Source of the DNA: CAVPDG01 sp963702535
GTDB taxonomy: Bacteria; Chloroflexota; Anaerolineae; Anaerolineales; UBA4823
Direction: 5' to 3'
DNA: 64,000 nucleotides
Assembly: GCA_963702535.1 (NCBI GenBank)
Contig: CAVPDG010000004.1
Span: 310,001 to 374,000 of the forward strand
Positions within the stretch are counted from its first letter, which is position 1, and each line of letters begins with the position of its first letter. Position numbers and translations under genes: made by a program. A model generated the notes under the pieces. It did no database searches. It was not told the DNA's origin and saw only the letters and a list, made by a program, of their open reading frames with translations. Below, piece after piece: positions 46,454 to 54,745 of the stretch.

Positions 46454-47675
46454 ATGCCTGAAGCTGTGATCATCGACGCGATCCGTACGCCGATCGGTGC
46501 GCTTGGCGGAAGCCTGGCGGCGGTGCGACCGGACGACCTGGCAGCCCATGTCTTGCGTGCGCTGGTAGAACGGACCGGGATCGACCCCGCCCTGGTGGAA
46601 GAGGTGTACCTGGGCTGCGCCAACCAGGCGGGAGAAGATAACCGCAACGTGGCGCGCATGGCGCTCCTGCTGGCGGGTCTTCCGGTGCATGTGCCAGGCG
46701 TTACGCTGAACCGCTTGTGCGCCTCCGGCTTGGCGGCGGTCAACAGCGCCGCGCGCGCCATCCGGGCGGGAGATGGGGATGTCTATATCGCCGGCGGGGT
46801 GGAAGTCATGTCGCGTGCCCCGTATTCGATCCCCAAGGCGGAGCAGCCATACGCATTTGGCAACCTGACAGCCTGGGATACTGCCCTGGGCTGGCGCTAT
46901 CCCAATCCCAAGATGCAGGAGCTGTACGGCACCGAGGCGATGGGGGAGACAGCCGAGAATATCTACGAGCAAAAACCTCATCTGACTCGCGAGATGCAGG
47001 ATGCGTTCTCGGTCGAAAGTCACAGGCGGGCGATTGCAGCCATGGATGCCGGGAAGTTCGCCGAGGAGATTGCCCCGGTCCCCGTTCCGCAGCGCAAGGG
47101 CGACCCGGTCATGGCGGCGAGCGACGAGCGGCCCGCGGCGCGATACCAGCCTGGAATCGCTCAGCCGCCTCAAGCCAGCCTTCCGCAAGAACGGCACGGT
47201 GACGGCGGGGAATTCTTCGGGTTTGAACGACGGCGCAGCCGCGCTTTTGCTGATGAGCGCTGAACGTGCGCAAGAGCTCGGGTTTAAGCCGGCCGCCCGG
47301 GTTTTGGCTTCAGCCTCGGCAGGCGTACCGCCACGCGTGATGGGCATGGGTCCTGTGCCCGCCACGCAAAAAGCGCTGGCGCGCGCCGCATTGCGCATCG
47401 AAGACATCAGCCTTGTCGAGCTGAACGAAGCCTTCGCCGTGCAGTCGCTGGCAGTGATGGAGGAGCTGGGGCTGAGCCATGCCATCACCAACGTCAACGG
47501 CGGCGCGGTCGCCCTCGGGCACCCCTTGGGCTGCTCCGGGGCGCGCATCCTGACCACCCTGCTGCATGAGATGCGCCGCCGCGCCCCCGGTGAGAAGCGC
47601 CCCTTCTATGGCTTGGCTACCCTGTGCGTGGGGGTGGGGCAGGGCGAGGCGACGATCGTGGAGTATCTGGGGTAG
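46454..47675 (+). CDS. Acetyl-CoA acetyltransferase / 3-ketoacyl-CoA thiolase (frameshifted)
   Basis: Second thiolase, about 406 residues, of the PcaF/FadA type. Seen: AVIIDAIRTPIGALGGSLA, VEEVYLGCANQAGEDNRNVARMALLLAGLP, active-site Cys in VTLNRLCASGLAAVNSAAR, GGVEVMSRAPYS, and in the next frame TSLESLSRLKPAFRKNGTVTAGNSSGLNDGAAALLLM. His in VNGGAVALGHPLGCSGARI and the second Cys in LATLCVGVGQGE follow. The frame changes near 47130, after MAASDERP. AAGGAGG lies before the ATG. It converges with the CoA transferase genes. Confidence 0.92.
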
Positions 47676-47708
47676 GTGAGGTCCGCACGTTTATTCGGGA
47701 TTCGTTAC

Positions 47709-48492
47709 TTAGATATACAGTCGATCCTTATCGACTTCATCGCGCAGGATGCGCAGCTCCTCAGCCGTGGGTGGCTGGTTCTCTGCGACTTGCTCCGCCA
47801 CGAGCAGCTCGAAGCCGGTATTCTCCAACACTTGCTGGACGCTGACGCCAGGCTGGGTTGCCAGCAGGAGCATGCGCTTGCTTTCGGGGTGATAGCCGAG
47901 CACCGCCAGGTTGGTCACCACCCGGTATGGACCCGTCCCTGGCGGTAGACCAGCCGCTTCGCGCGCCCCGGGACCGGTCAGGTAGCCGGGGGTAGTCATG
48001 AAATCCACCTTTTCTATGAAGCGGCGCTTGTCATGGCGCATGACGGCGATCGTGCGCCAGCAATGCGAGCCGACGTCGTTCCCGCCGCCGCTTCCGGGCA
48101 GGCGCACCTTGGGGTGAGTCATAATCGCCGATGACGGTGCTGTTCAGGTTGCCGTAGGGATCGATCTGCGCGCCGCCCAGGAAGCCGAACTCGATAAAAC
48201 CGCGCTGCGCTGTCTCGACGATCTCGCACAAACCGGCTGCGGCGAACGCGCGGTGGAAGGTGCGCTCCCCGCCGACCGCCATCGGCAGCTCATTCAGGAT
48301 AGGTCCCATGCCGCCGAACTCGAAGAAGGCGACCAGGTTGGGGGCGTGCATCTTCTGCGCTAACGCCGCCGCCAGCATGGGAATCCCCGTGCCGATGACC
48401 GCCGTCGTGCCATCCACCATCAAGCGCGCCGCAGTGCAGATCAGCAGCTCGCTCGGGTTGTAATCCGGGGCGTTATGCGTGGGACTGTCCAT
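47709..48492 (-). CDS. CoA transferase subunit B (frameshifted)
   Basis: Beta-type subunit of a class I CoA transferase, about 260 residues. Seen: YNPSELLICTAARLMVDGTTAVIGTGIPMLAAALAQ, FFEFGGMGPILNELPMAVGGERTFHRAF, FGFLGGAQIDPYGNLNSTVIGDY, and in the next frame HPKVRLPGSGGGNDVGS, the conserved GSGG block, then TNLAVLGYHPESKRMLL. The frame changes near 48118. Its start overlaps the subunit A end by 20 bp. Resembles glutaconate- or 3-oxoacid-type transferases; donor and acceptor are unknown. Confidence 0.88.
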
Positions 48493-49456
48493 CGCTCACT
48501 CCTTGCCTGAGGCTATCCAGGCGCTCCGCTCCGATCAAATCCAGGTATTCTCGGTGGTTCTTGACGCCATAGACGTACTTATCCAGGTAAGCGCGGGCGG
48601 TCGCCGGGTCCTCGGCGGCTTTGACCCAATCTTTGATCAGGGCTTCATCGCGCTGATACACATAGCACATCTCGCCGGGGTGGGATGCGAAGGGCGCTTC
48701 AACGACGGCGTCGACCAGGAAATAGGGGATGATGGTGCGATTGGGGTGGCTGCGGATTACTTCGGTGTCGACGATCTCTTCCGCGCTGATGATCAAGCGC
48801 TTGCAGGAGCGCGCCATCTCGGCGGCAAAGCCGTTGATGCCGTCGATCTGGGAATTGCCGAACTTATCGGCGCGGTGGACGTGGATCAGCCCTACATCCA
48901 GGATCAAAGCCGGGACCAGGCAGATCGGATGGCCGGTGAAGGGATCTTTAACCACCTTCGCCGCGCTGTATTTCAAGGTATCCGTTCCCAGCATGGAGCG
49001 CACCGGCACGAATGGCACCCCCATGGCGGTGGCTTTGAAGCGCCACGCCATGGCTGCGTTGCTCCAGTCCACGCAGGTCTCGATACGACCGCTTTCCACC
49101 TCCCGGCGCAGGGGATTGGATACCCCATACACTTCCAGCCCGATGTAGGTGAGGTCCAACGCTCCCACCAAGCCAGCGGTAAGCAGCATATCCAGCTCTA
49201 ACACGCCCTGACCGGCGACGATCAGGTCTTTCTTGCCCTGGCGGATGATCTCGTACACGAGCGACATCGGGCAGCGCACGGTGCCATACAGCTCCGTGCC
49301 GATGTAATCTCCATCGTGCACAAACTGGCGGATGGCGTCTGCTTCTGTCATGCGCTTATCGATCAAGCCTTTGGGCTTTTGCCGGTTCCACTCACGGAAG
49401 GCGTCAAGATCGGGCGGGCGGATCAGCTTACCGATGCCGGAATCGATAATCTCCAT
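48473..49456 (-). CDS. CoA transferase subunit A
   Basis: A 327-residue alpha-type subunit. Seen: KRMTEADAIRQFVHDGDYIGTELYGTVRCPMSLVYEIIRQGKKDLIVAGQG, LTAGLVGALDLTYIGLEVYG, VPFVPVRSMLGTDTLKYSA, VPALILDVGLIHVHRADKFGNSQIDG and KRLIISAEEIVDTEVIRSHPNRTIIPYFLVDAVVEAPFASHPGEM, all typical of CoA transferase subunit A of the GctA-like type. AAGGAGG precedes the ATG. It forms a two-gene operon with subunit B under a clear promoter. Confidence 0.92.
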   Translation of the reverse strand: MEIIDSGIGKLIRPPDLDAFREWNRQKPKGLIDKRMTEADAIRQFVHDGDYIGTELYGTVRCPMSLVYEIIRQGKKDLIVAGQGVLELDMLLTAGLVGALDLTYIGLEVYGVSNPLRREVESGRIETCVDWSNAAMAWRFKATAMGVPFVPVRSMLGTDTLKYSAAKVVKDPFTGHPICLVPALILDVGLIHVHRADKFGNSQIDGINGFAAEMARSCKRLIISAEEIVDTEVIRSHPNRTIIPYFLVDAVVEAPFASHPGEMCYVYQRDEALIKDWVKAAEDPATARAYLDKYVYGVKNHREYLDLIGAERLDSLRQGVSDGQSHA

Positions 49457-49496
49457 CGCGTTTGCCTCCTTGAGAATGATGGCTTTATGCGGTTAT

Positions 49497-49525
49497 ACAA
49501 TACAACAAAATTTTCAGGATTGCAA
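49497..49525 (-). promoter_or_regulatory. Promoter of the CoA transferase operon
   Basis: On the minus strand TTGCAA (49525-49520) and TATTGT (49502-49497) are separated by 17 bp, about 40 bases before the subunit A start. Confidence 0.55.
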
Positions 49526-49558
49526 CAGTTTTAAGGATTGTCTGGCAACAATTCTCGC

Positions 49559-50587
49559 TTAATCCCGTGCAGCGTTGATAAAGTCAGCCAGCAAGCCATA
49601 GGCGGTGGTCTCTGGACCGGGATCGCTCTCGATGATGGACAGCGGTCCCAGGACGTCGGTCTCGAACTGGACGGCGCTGGAAGTCCCCTCTACGCCGAAA
49701 AAGGGCGAATCGGGACCGACCAGCTCCGGCGCTACGCGGGCATGCAGCTCTTCGCCCGCGCGTTGTGCTGAGCAGATCAGCTTCCAGCGCTTGCCGGCAG
49801 CCGTGGCGCTGGCAATATCCGCCGCGGTGATCTGGCGAATACCCGTCCGGTCGACCTGGTCCGGCTTGAGCGGGATGCCCATCAAGACGGTTGCCAGGGC
49901 GCAGACCTTGATGGCGGCATCCCAGCCATCGACGTCGCCGCTGGGATCGGTCTCGGCGATACCGATCGACTGAGCGTAGGCTACGGCTTGCTCAAAGGAC
50001 TCCCCACCTTCCATGCGGGTCAGGATCAGGTTTGTGGTGGAGTTTAAGATGCCTTTGAACCCTTTCAAGTTGGCGCCCGGCAGCGCCTCCCGGAACAAGG
50101 AGAAGATGGGCGCTCCATCCATCACGGTGGACTCGAAGTAGAATTTGCGCCCGCGCCGGGCTGCTTCCTCGGAGAGCTGGCGGAAGGCATGCACTACCGG
50201 ACCTTTATTGGCGGTGATGGCGTGCATGCCAATCTGCAGGGCGGCGCGCAGATGGTCGATGGCTGGCTGACCGCTGGCGTAATCTACGGGCGTGTTCTCA
50301 AAGAGGACGTGCGCCCCGCAGACACGGATGAAGTCCAGCATGGTTTCACTGGCTGGTCTTTTGGATATCTCCCGCAGCGAATGATCTGTTTTGACCAGCT
50401 CGATGGCTTTCTTGATATCCAACCCATCCGGATCGAGCGCCTTGCCGTGCTGGCTGGTGGCGATCCCGGTAACACGGTAGGTGATGTCGTATTTTTGTTT
50501 TAGATCTTGCTGCTTCTCCATGAGCAAGCGGGCAAGGGCTTGACCAACATTGCCGAAACCGAGCAAGGCGAGCTTGTAGTGAGACAT
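49559..50587 (-). CDS. hom: Homoserine dehydrogenase (without ACT domain)
   Basis: A 342-residue NAD(P)-dependent enzyme converting aspartate semialdehyde to homoserine for threonine and methionine synthesis. Seen: Rossmann motif LALLGFGNVGQALARLL, TANKGPVVHAFRQL, FYFESTVMDGAPIFSL, LNSTTNLILTRMEGG and AQSIGIAETDPSGDVDGWDAAIKVCAL, the catalytic homoserine dehydrogenase block. The C-terminal ACT regulatory domain of longer homologues is absent. GGAGGGAAC precedes the ATG. It is the last gene of the rarA operon, 21 bases after the SCO1664-type gene. Confidence 0.92.
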   Translation of the reverse strand: MSHYKLALLGFGNVGQALARLLMEKQQDLKQKYDITYRVTGIATSQHGKALDPDGLDIKKAIELVKTDHSLREISKRPASETMLDFIRVCGAHVLFENTPVDYASGQPAIDHLRAALQIGMHAITANKGPVVHAFRQLSEEAARRGRKFYFESTVMDGAPIFSLFREALPGANLKGFKGILNSTTNLILTRMEGGESFEQAVAYAQSIGIAETDPSGDVDGWDAAIKVCALATVLMGIPLKPDQVDRTGIRQITAADIASATAAGKRWKLICSAQRAGEELHARVAPELVGPDSPFFGVEGTSSAVQFETDVLGPLSIIESDPGPETTAYGLLADFINAARD

Positions 50588-50608
50588 GTTCCCTCCGTTT
50601 ATCTCGAT

Positions 50609-51346
50609 CTAGACCGGGGGCCAGGGATACTGGCGGCGACCCTGGTCTGGGTCCGGGAAGCGACCTGCGATGACCAGGCGGCTGGCGCGCTCGGCAAGGG
50701 CAGATATCTCCCCGGCGCTCAGATAGGGTTTCAAAGCAGCTGCCAGTTGAGAGCCTGGCGCCTCGGAGATAAGCTCCACATGGAAACGCTGCAAGTCCGC
50801 GCACAGGCTTTCCGGGATCGGCTCGCCGGCAAAGTCCCAGATCACGGTGCGCAGCTTCTCCTCGGTATGGAAGCAAATGCCGTGGTCGATCAGCCAGATG
50901 TGCTGCTCGGCGTCGATCAGGACGTGGCTGGCTTTGCGATCGGCGTTGTTGGTGAGCACGTCGAAGAGCGCCACCGGGCGCAGACGCTGCCGGTCTGCCG
51001 CGCTGAAATTGAAGTAATGGTACTCCGGGTCGTGCTCGATGAAGAGCTGCAGCGAGCCAGGTCCCAGCGGGACGTCCTTGCGCAGCACCGTCGGCGGGAC
51101 CAGCTTCCAGCCGAGCGCTTCGCTGACCAGAAAGGCTGCCACCTCACGGCGCGCCAGCGAGCCGGAGGGAAAGTCCCATAACGGGCGGACGCCCCGTGTG
51201 GGCTTGTAAACCGCCTGCAGGCTCGACCCGCCATGCTCGATATCCAGCAAGAAGGTGTAATTCGAGCCCCACATGAACTCGCCTTTGAGCTCGGCTTTCC
51301 CTTCGTGCAGGGCAGTCAGGATAGCCCCGGTTTCAATGGCATTCAT
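50609..51346 (-). CDS. SCO1664-family PI3/4-kinase-like protein
   Basis: A 245-residue protein with a phosphoinositide-kinase-like or HipA-like fold. Seen: an ATP-lysine-type LQAVYKPTRGVRPLWDFPSGSLARREVAAFLVSEALG, then PVALFDVLTNNADRKASHVL, matching a catalytic loop (D, N, D-R-K), and IWLIDHGICFHTEEKLRTVIWDF, matching the metal-binding D-x-G loop. The family is known in Actinobacteria and Chloroflexi and is linked to DUF3090 and a histidine phosphatase. Its substrate is unknown. The start is placed at 51346; TTG 51361 in frame is possible. Kinase activity is inferred from motifs only. Confidence 0.85.
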   Translation of the reverse strand: MNAIETGAILTALHEGKAELKGEFMWGSNYTFLLDIEHGGSSLQAVYKPTRGVRPLWDFPSGSLARREVAAFLVSEALGWKLVPPTVLRKDVPLGPGSLQLFIEHDPEYHYFNFSAADRQRLRPVALFDVLTNNADRKASHVLIDAEQHIWLIDHGICFHTEEKLRTVIWDFAGEPIPESLCADLQRFHVELISEAPGSQLAAALKPYLSAGEISALAERASRLVIAGRFPDPDQGRRQYPWPPV

Positions 51347-51417
51347 ACGCAGCCCGAGCAAAGGTCCCCAAGCCGCAGGTCGCAGCGTGATCTATGCCTG
51401 GGGAATTCTTCAGCCTA

Positions 51418-51945
51418 TTAATGCTGGTGTCCGTTCTTTTTTGGGCAGAAATGCCCTTCGGGGTCGATCGGCTCGCCGCATTGGGTGCAGATCGGTCTGC
51501 CCTGGGATGCCACCTCCATGCCCCACTGGCACATCGCCCGCAGCTGCGAGCGGGTGCACCAGAACCTGACCACGCTTGCCTGGTCAGGGTCCTGACCTTC
51601 GGCAAGCATTTCGCGGGCGATCAGGACGATCAGGTCATCTTCTGCATCGTAGCCAAGGCCCAGCTCGCCAGTGCGGAAGAGCGGGTCGACCGGGGGATGG
51701 ATGTGCATCTTGTCTTCGTCGTAGCTGGCGGACAATTCCGCCAGGTTGGGGAACTGCTGGTTCAGCTCGACCAGGAATTGCTCCAGCCCCACCGCAAGCG
51801 ACTGGATTTGCAGCTTTTCGATGATCAACGTGATCGTGCGCTCACCCTGCCATGCCTGGATGTAAAAGACGCGTTTGCCAGGCTGACCGATGGCGTCGGT
51901 GGTGATGTGAGTTACCGGGCGAAGGTCGATTTCTTGCGGCGGCAT
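51418..51945 (-). CDS. DUF3090 domain protein with zinc-ribbon-like tail
   Basis: A 175-residue protein of the DUF3090 family. Seen: MPPQEIDLRPVTHITTDAIGQPGKRVFYIQAWQGERTITLIIEKLQIQSLAVGLEQFL, then DPLFRTGELGLGYDAEDDLIVLIARE and a tail with VVRFWCTRSQLRAMCQWG and RPICTQCGEPIDPEGHFCP. The C-x2-C and other cysteines plus a terminal HQH suggest metal binding. Function is unknown; the gene is habitually linked to the kinase-like and phosphatase genes beside it. AGGAGGG lies 6 bases before the ATG. Confidence 0.88.
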   Translation of the reverse strand: MPPQEIDLRPVTHITTDAIGQPGKRVFYIQAWQGERTITLIIEKLQIQSLAVGLEQFLVELNQQFPNLAELSASYDEDKMHIHPPVDPLFRTGELGLGYDAEDDLIVLIAREMLAEGQDPDQASVVRFWCTRSQLRAMCQWGMEVASQGRPICTQCGEPIDPEGHFCPKKNGHQH

Positions 51946-51985
51946 ATTGCCCTCCTACCAGAGGATGGCTGAAGTATACCAGAAA

Positions 51986-52603
51986 TCAGGGATGGGGGTG
52001 GTTGAGAGAAAAATCAACGTTCAAGTTCGCCAGGTGGCTGCCGTTTTCTGCGATGATCAGGGTGGTGATGGATGCCGGAGAGCAGGCGAGGCGCTGGAAG
52101 TGATCCAGCGACAGACCGATATAGAATGCCACCGCCAGCTTGATCGGATCGGCGTGGAAGACGCACGCAACCAGGTCTTTCGCATCGTGTTGCGCGCAGA
52201 TCCACTCGATCTCGCCGCAGACGCGCCGCTGGCACTCGGCGAAGGATTCGCCGCCCGGGAAACGCGCCAGGGAGGGAGCGTTCTGTACCGTGCGCCACAG
52301 CTTGAGACGGCGCAGGCTTTTCAGAGTCTGACCCTGCCACTCGCCGTAATCGGTCTCCAGGAAGCCCGCCCGAGGCAGCGTCTCCAGCCCAAGGCGCGTG
52401 GCGAGCGGCTCGGCGGTCTCCATCGCCCGCTCCAGCGGGCTGGCGTAGATGGCTTTGATGGGCGCTTTCGCCAGCCGGTCAGCCACGGACTGCGCCTGGG
52501 AGCGACCGGTCTCGTTCAGGTGCACACCGGGCAAGCGCCCGGCGAGGCGACCTTTCTTGACGTATTCATTTTCACCGTGTCGGATGAGTAAAAGTGTGGG
52601 CAT
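51986..52603 (-). CDS. Histidine phosphatase, MSMEG_4193-like
   Basis: A 205-residue phosphoglycerate-mutase-fold phosphatase. Seen: catalytic LLLIRHGENEYVKKGRLAGRLPGVHLNETGRSQAQSVAD (the RHG with nucleophile His), IYASPLERAMETAEPLA, DYGEWQGQTLKSL and second His in CVFHADPIKLAVAFYIGL. The His-Ala-Asp in place of the common His-Gly matches the MSMEG_4193 group that is linked to DUF3090 and the SCO1664 kinase-like family. Substrate unknown. It starts 4 bases after the rarA stop with no clear ribosome-binding site, so it is probably coupled to rarA. Confidence 0.88.
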   Translation of the reverse strand: MPTLLLIRHGENEYVKKGRLAGRLPGVHLNETGRSQAQSVADRLAKAPIKAIYASPLERAMETAEPLATRLGLETLPRAGFLETDYGEWQGQTLKSLRRLKLWRTVQNAPSLARFPGGESFAECQRRVCGEIEWICAQHDAKDLVACVFHADPIKLAVAFYIGLSLDHFQRLACSPASITTLIIAENGSHLANLNVDFSLNHPHP

Positions 52604-52607
52604 GGGT

Positions 52608-54020
52608 TCAGGCGCTGGCTTTGTGCTTGCCTTTGATCTGGTCGATCTCTTCCTGAGAAAGATCGGGTATGGTCTTGGACTGCTCGATGCCTAATGCCTG
52701 GCGCTGCGCCTGGCGCCAGCGTTCCAGACGGTCGGCGACCTGGGCTTCGTAGCCCTGGGAGGAAGGGGAGTAGAAATAGGTGCCGAGCAGCGGGGCGGGC
52801 AGGTACTGCTGCGGCAGGAAGTGCTGCGGGTCATCGTGCGGGTACTGGTACCCCTGACCATGCCCCAGGGCTTTGGCGTCGCGGTTGGCATCCTGCAGGT
52901 GCTGGGGCACGCCGGTGATGCCCGCCTGCTCGATGAGCTGGAATGCCTTGAAATACGCTCCGGCGGTGTTGGATTTGGGAGCGGTGGCCAGGTAAAGAGT
53001 GGCCTCGACGATGGGGTAGATGCCTTCCGGCAAGCCGATATAGTCGAAAGCCTGGGCGGCCGCGTTGGCGACCACCAGCCCCAGCGGATCACCCAGACCG
53101 ATATCTTCGCCTGCCAAAATGATCAGGCGGCGCAGGATGAAGCGCGGGTCCTCGCCGGCGTACAGCATCTTCGCCAGCCAGTAGAGGGCGGCGTCGGGGT
53201 CGGAGCCGCGCACCGACTTGATGAAGGCGGAGATGGTGTCGTAATGGGCGTCGCCGTCTTTATCGTACAAGACGGCGCGGCGCTGGATGGATTCCTGGGC
53301 GACATCCAGCGTGACGAGGGTGACGCCGTCCGCGCCGGGCAGGGTGCTTTCCACCGCCAACTCCAGGGCGTTGAGGGCGTTGCGGGCGTCGCCGCCGGCG
53401 ACGTTGATCAGGTGCTGCAGGGCGTCCTCGTCGATGCGGATCGTCCGCTGACCATAGCCGCGCTCTGGGTCTTGCAGGGCGCTCTCCAGGATGCGGCGCA
53501 CGTCGCCATCTTCCAGCGGGCGGAGCTGGAAGACGCGCGAGCGCGAGACCAGAGCGCCGATCACCTCGAAGTACGGGTTCTCGGTGGTGGCGCCGATCAG
53601 GATGACGCTGCCGTTCTCGACGTGCGGCAGCAGGGCGTCCTGCTGGGCTCTGTTCCAGCGGTGCACCTCGTCCACGAAGAGGATGGTGCGCTGGTTATAG
53701 AGCTTGCGCCGCTCCAGGGCGGCATCGATCACCTGGCGCAGCTCCGCCTTGCCCGCCAGCACGGCGGACAGGGTGACGAAGTGCATGCGCGTCTGGTTGG
53801 CGATGACCATCGCCAGGGTGGTCTTGCCGCTGCCCGGTGGACCCCACAGGAGGATGGAAGAGAAAAGGCGGTCGGCTTCGATGGCGCGGCGCAGGAGCTT
53901 GCCGGGTCCGACGATGGGCTCCTGCCCGAAGAACTCGTCCAGCGTGCGCGGGCGCATGCGGGCGGCGAGCGGCGCCTCGGATTTCATGCGGTCGTGCATG
54001 GCGTGGGTGAAGAGGTCCAT
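52608..54020 (-). CDS. rarA: Replication-associated recombination protein A (AAA ATPase, MgsA/RarA)
   Basis: A 470-residue clamp-loader-like AAA ATPase acting at stalled replication forks. Seen: MRPRTLDEFFGQEPIVGPGKLLRRAIE, Walker A ILLWGPPGSGKTTLAMVIA, Walker B TILFVDEVHRWNRAQQDALLP, sensor ILIGATTENPYFEVIGALVSRSRVF, GGDARNALNALELAV, and the C-terminal tetramerisation region AFIKSVRGSDPDAALYWLAKMLYAGEDPRFI. Length is normal. It is first in an operon with the phosphatase, DUF3090, kinase-like and hom genes. A LexA-like box lies about 530 bp upstream on the same strand. Confidence 0.96.
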   Translation of the reverse strand: MDLFTHAMHDRMKSEAPLAARMRPRTLDEFFGQEPIVGPGKLLRRAIEADRLFSSILLWGPPGSGKTTLAMVIANQTRMHFVTLSAVLAGKAELRQVIDAALERRKLYNQRTILFVDEVHRWNRAQQDALLPHVENGSVILIGATTENPYFEVIGALVSRSRVFQLRPLEDGDVRRILESALQDPERGYGQRTIRIDEDALQHLINVAGGDARNALNALELAVESTLPGADGVTLVTLDVAQESIQRRAVLYDKDGDAHYDTISAFIKSVRGSDPDAALYWLAKMLYAGEDPRFILRRLIILAGEDIGLGDPLGLVVANAAAQAFDYIGLPEGIYPIVEATLYLATAPKSNTAGAYFKAFQLIEQAGITGVPQHLQDANRDAKALGHGQGYQYPHDDPQHFLPQQYLPAPLLGTYFYSPSSQGYEAQVADRLERWRQAQRQALGIEQSKTIPDLSQEEIDQIKGKHKASA

Positions 54021-54719
54021 GGGAGTACCGAATTACATTCATACCACAACTCTATAAATTCGTCAAAAATTAATGGAGTTGCCGGCAGGGTTTTCTAACG
54101 GCGCTGCAATCCAATTCCATCCCTCCAACTGTACGAAAGTTTTGGGGATAATTCCGGCGCCAAGAAGCAAGTGTCACCTGTCTTGTGTCACTTTACGTAT
54201 AGGTAGGTGCGTGCATGGATTCGTTTCGTGAGAATTGTGTTGGAAAAACGATTGCAATCGAATAGGTTTTTCCGTTGATTTTTGCCTGGTGGGTTACGGT
54301 TCGCAGCCCAGAATAGAGATACGTTACTAAGGAAAGGCATGCGCCTGATCGTAGTAGATGGAGGTATTGGCTATTCGGTTTGAAAGGTGCGAAGCTTGAG
54401 ATGGTCAAAGGGAGGGTGAAAACCGTCCACGAATAGGGTCCACGAATGCACGAATGACATTGGCAGCGGACGTGCTTCGATTATTCGTTATCCTGCCCGA
54501 GTGCGAGTCATGATGCTCCACATCCTCCTGGTGAGGCAATAACAAAACATATGTTCTAATTATACACCCATTGGTAGGGAAAAGCAAGGATTCGAGGGGT
54601 GATTTTTTGGGGCAAAACTCTAATCTAAAATCGCTTGACAATCCTTGTGAGATTTTATATAAATCAACTGGGGGTTCACACAACAGCCGTCGTTCTTGTT
54701 CACCGGGGAGGGTTCGACA
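54021..54719. other. Intergenic region between rarA and RHS locus 2
   Basis: No convincing gene is visible. The short open frames here lack ribosome-binding sites and recognisable products. The region holds a minus-strand promoter with a LexA-like box (54545-54587) and the RHS leader (from 54613). It is more AT-rich than the flanking genes. Confidence 0.6.
54545..54587 (-). promoter_or_regulatory. Minus-strand promoter with LexA-like box
   Basis: The minus strand has TTGCTT (near 54587-54582), 17 bp, then TATAAT (54564-54559). The near-palindrome GAACATATGTTT (54556-54545) follows at the expected start site. It matches the GAACATATGTTC box of the ATL promoter in 11 of 12 bases. It points towards rarA, 525 bp away. 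Confidence 0.45.
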
Positions 54720-54745
54720 ATGGCGCACATGCAACATTCTTTGTT
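54613..54745 (+). repeat. 5' leader of RHS genes (copy 2)
   Basis: Homologous to 18837-18967 before RHS1. It contains the ribosome-binding site GGGGAGGG (54705-54712) 7 bases before the RHS2 ATG at 54720. Confidence 0.8.

Noticed and set aside
44665..46761. Minus-strand open frame of 698 codons opposite the long acyl-CoA dehydrogenase
   Set aside because: No recognisable domain, and it spans three clearly real plus-strand genes. It is an antisense shadow of high-GC codon usage.
54193..54408. Possible small minus-strand gene between rarA and RHS2
   Set aside because: 71 codons without a ribosome-binding site, hydrophobic profile or recognisable domain. More likely chance in AT-rich sequence.
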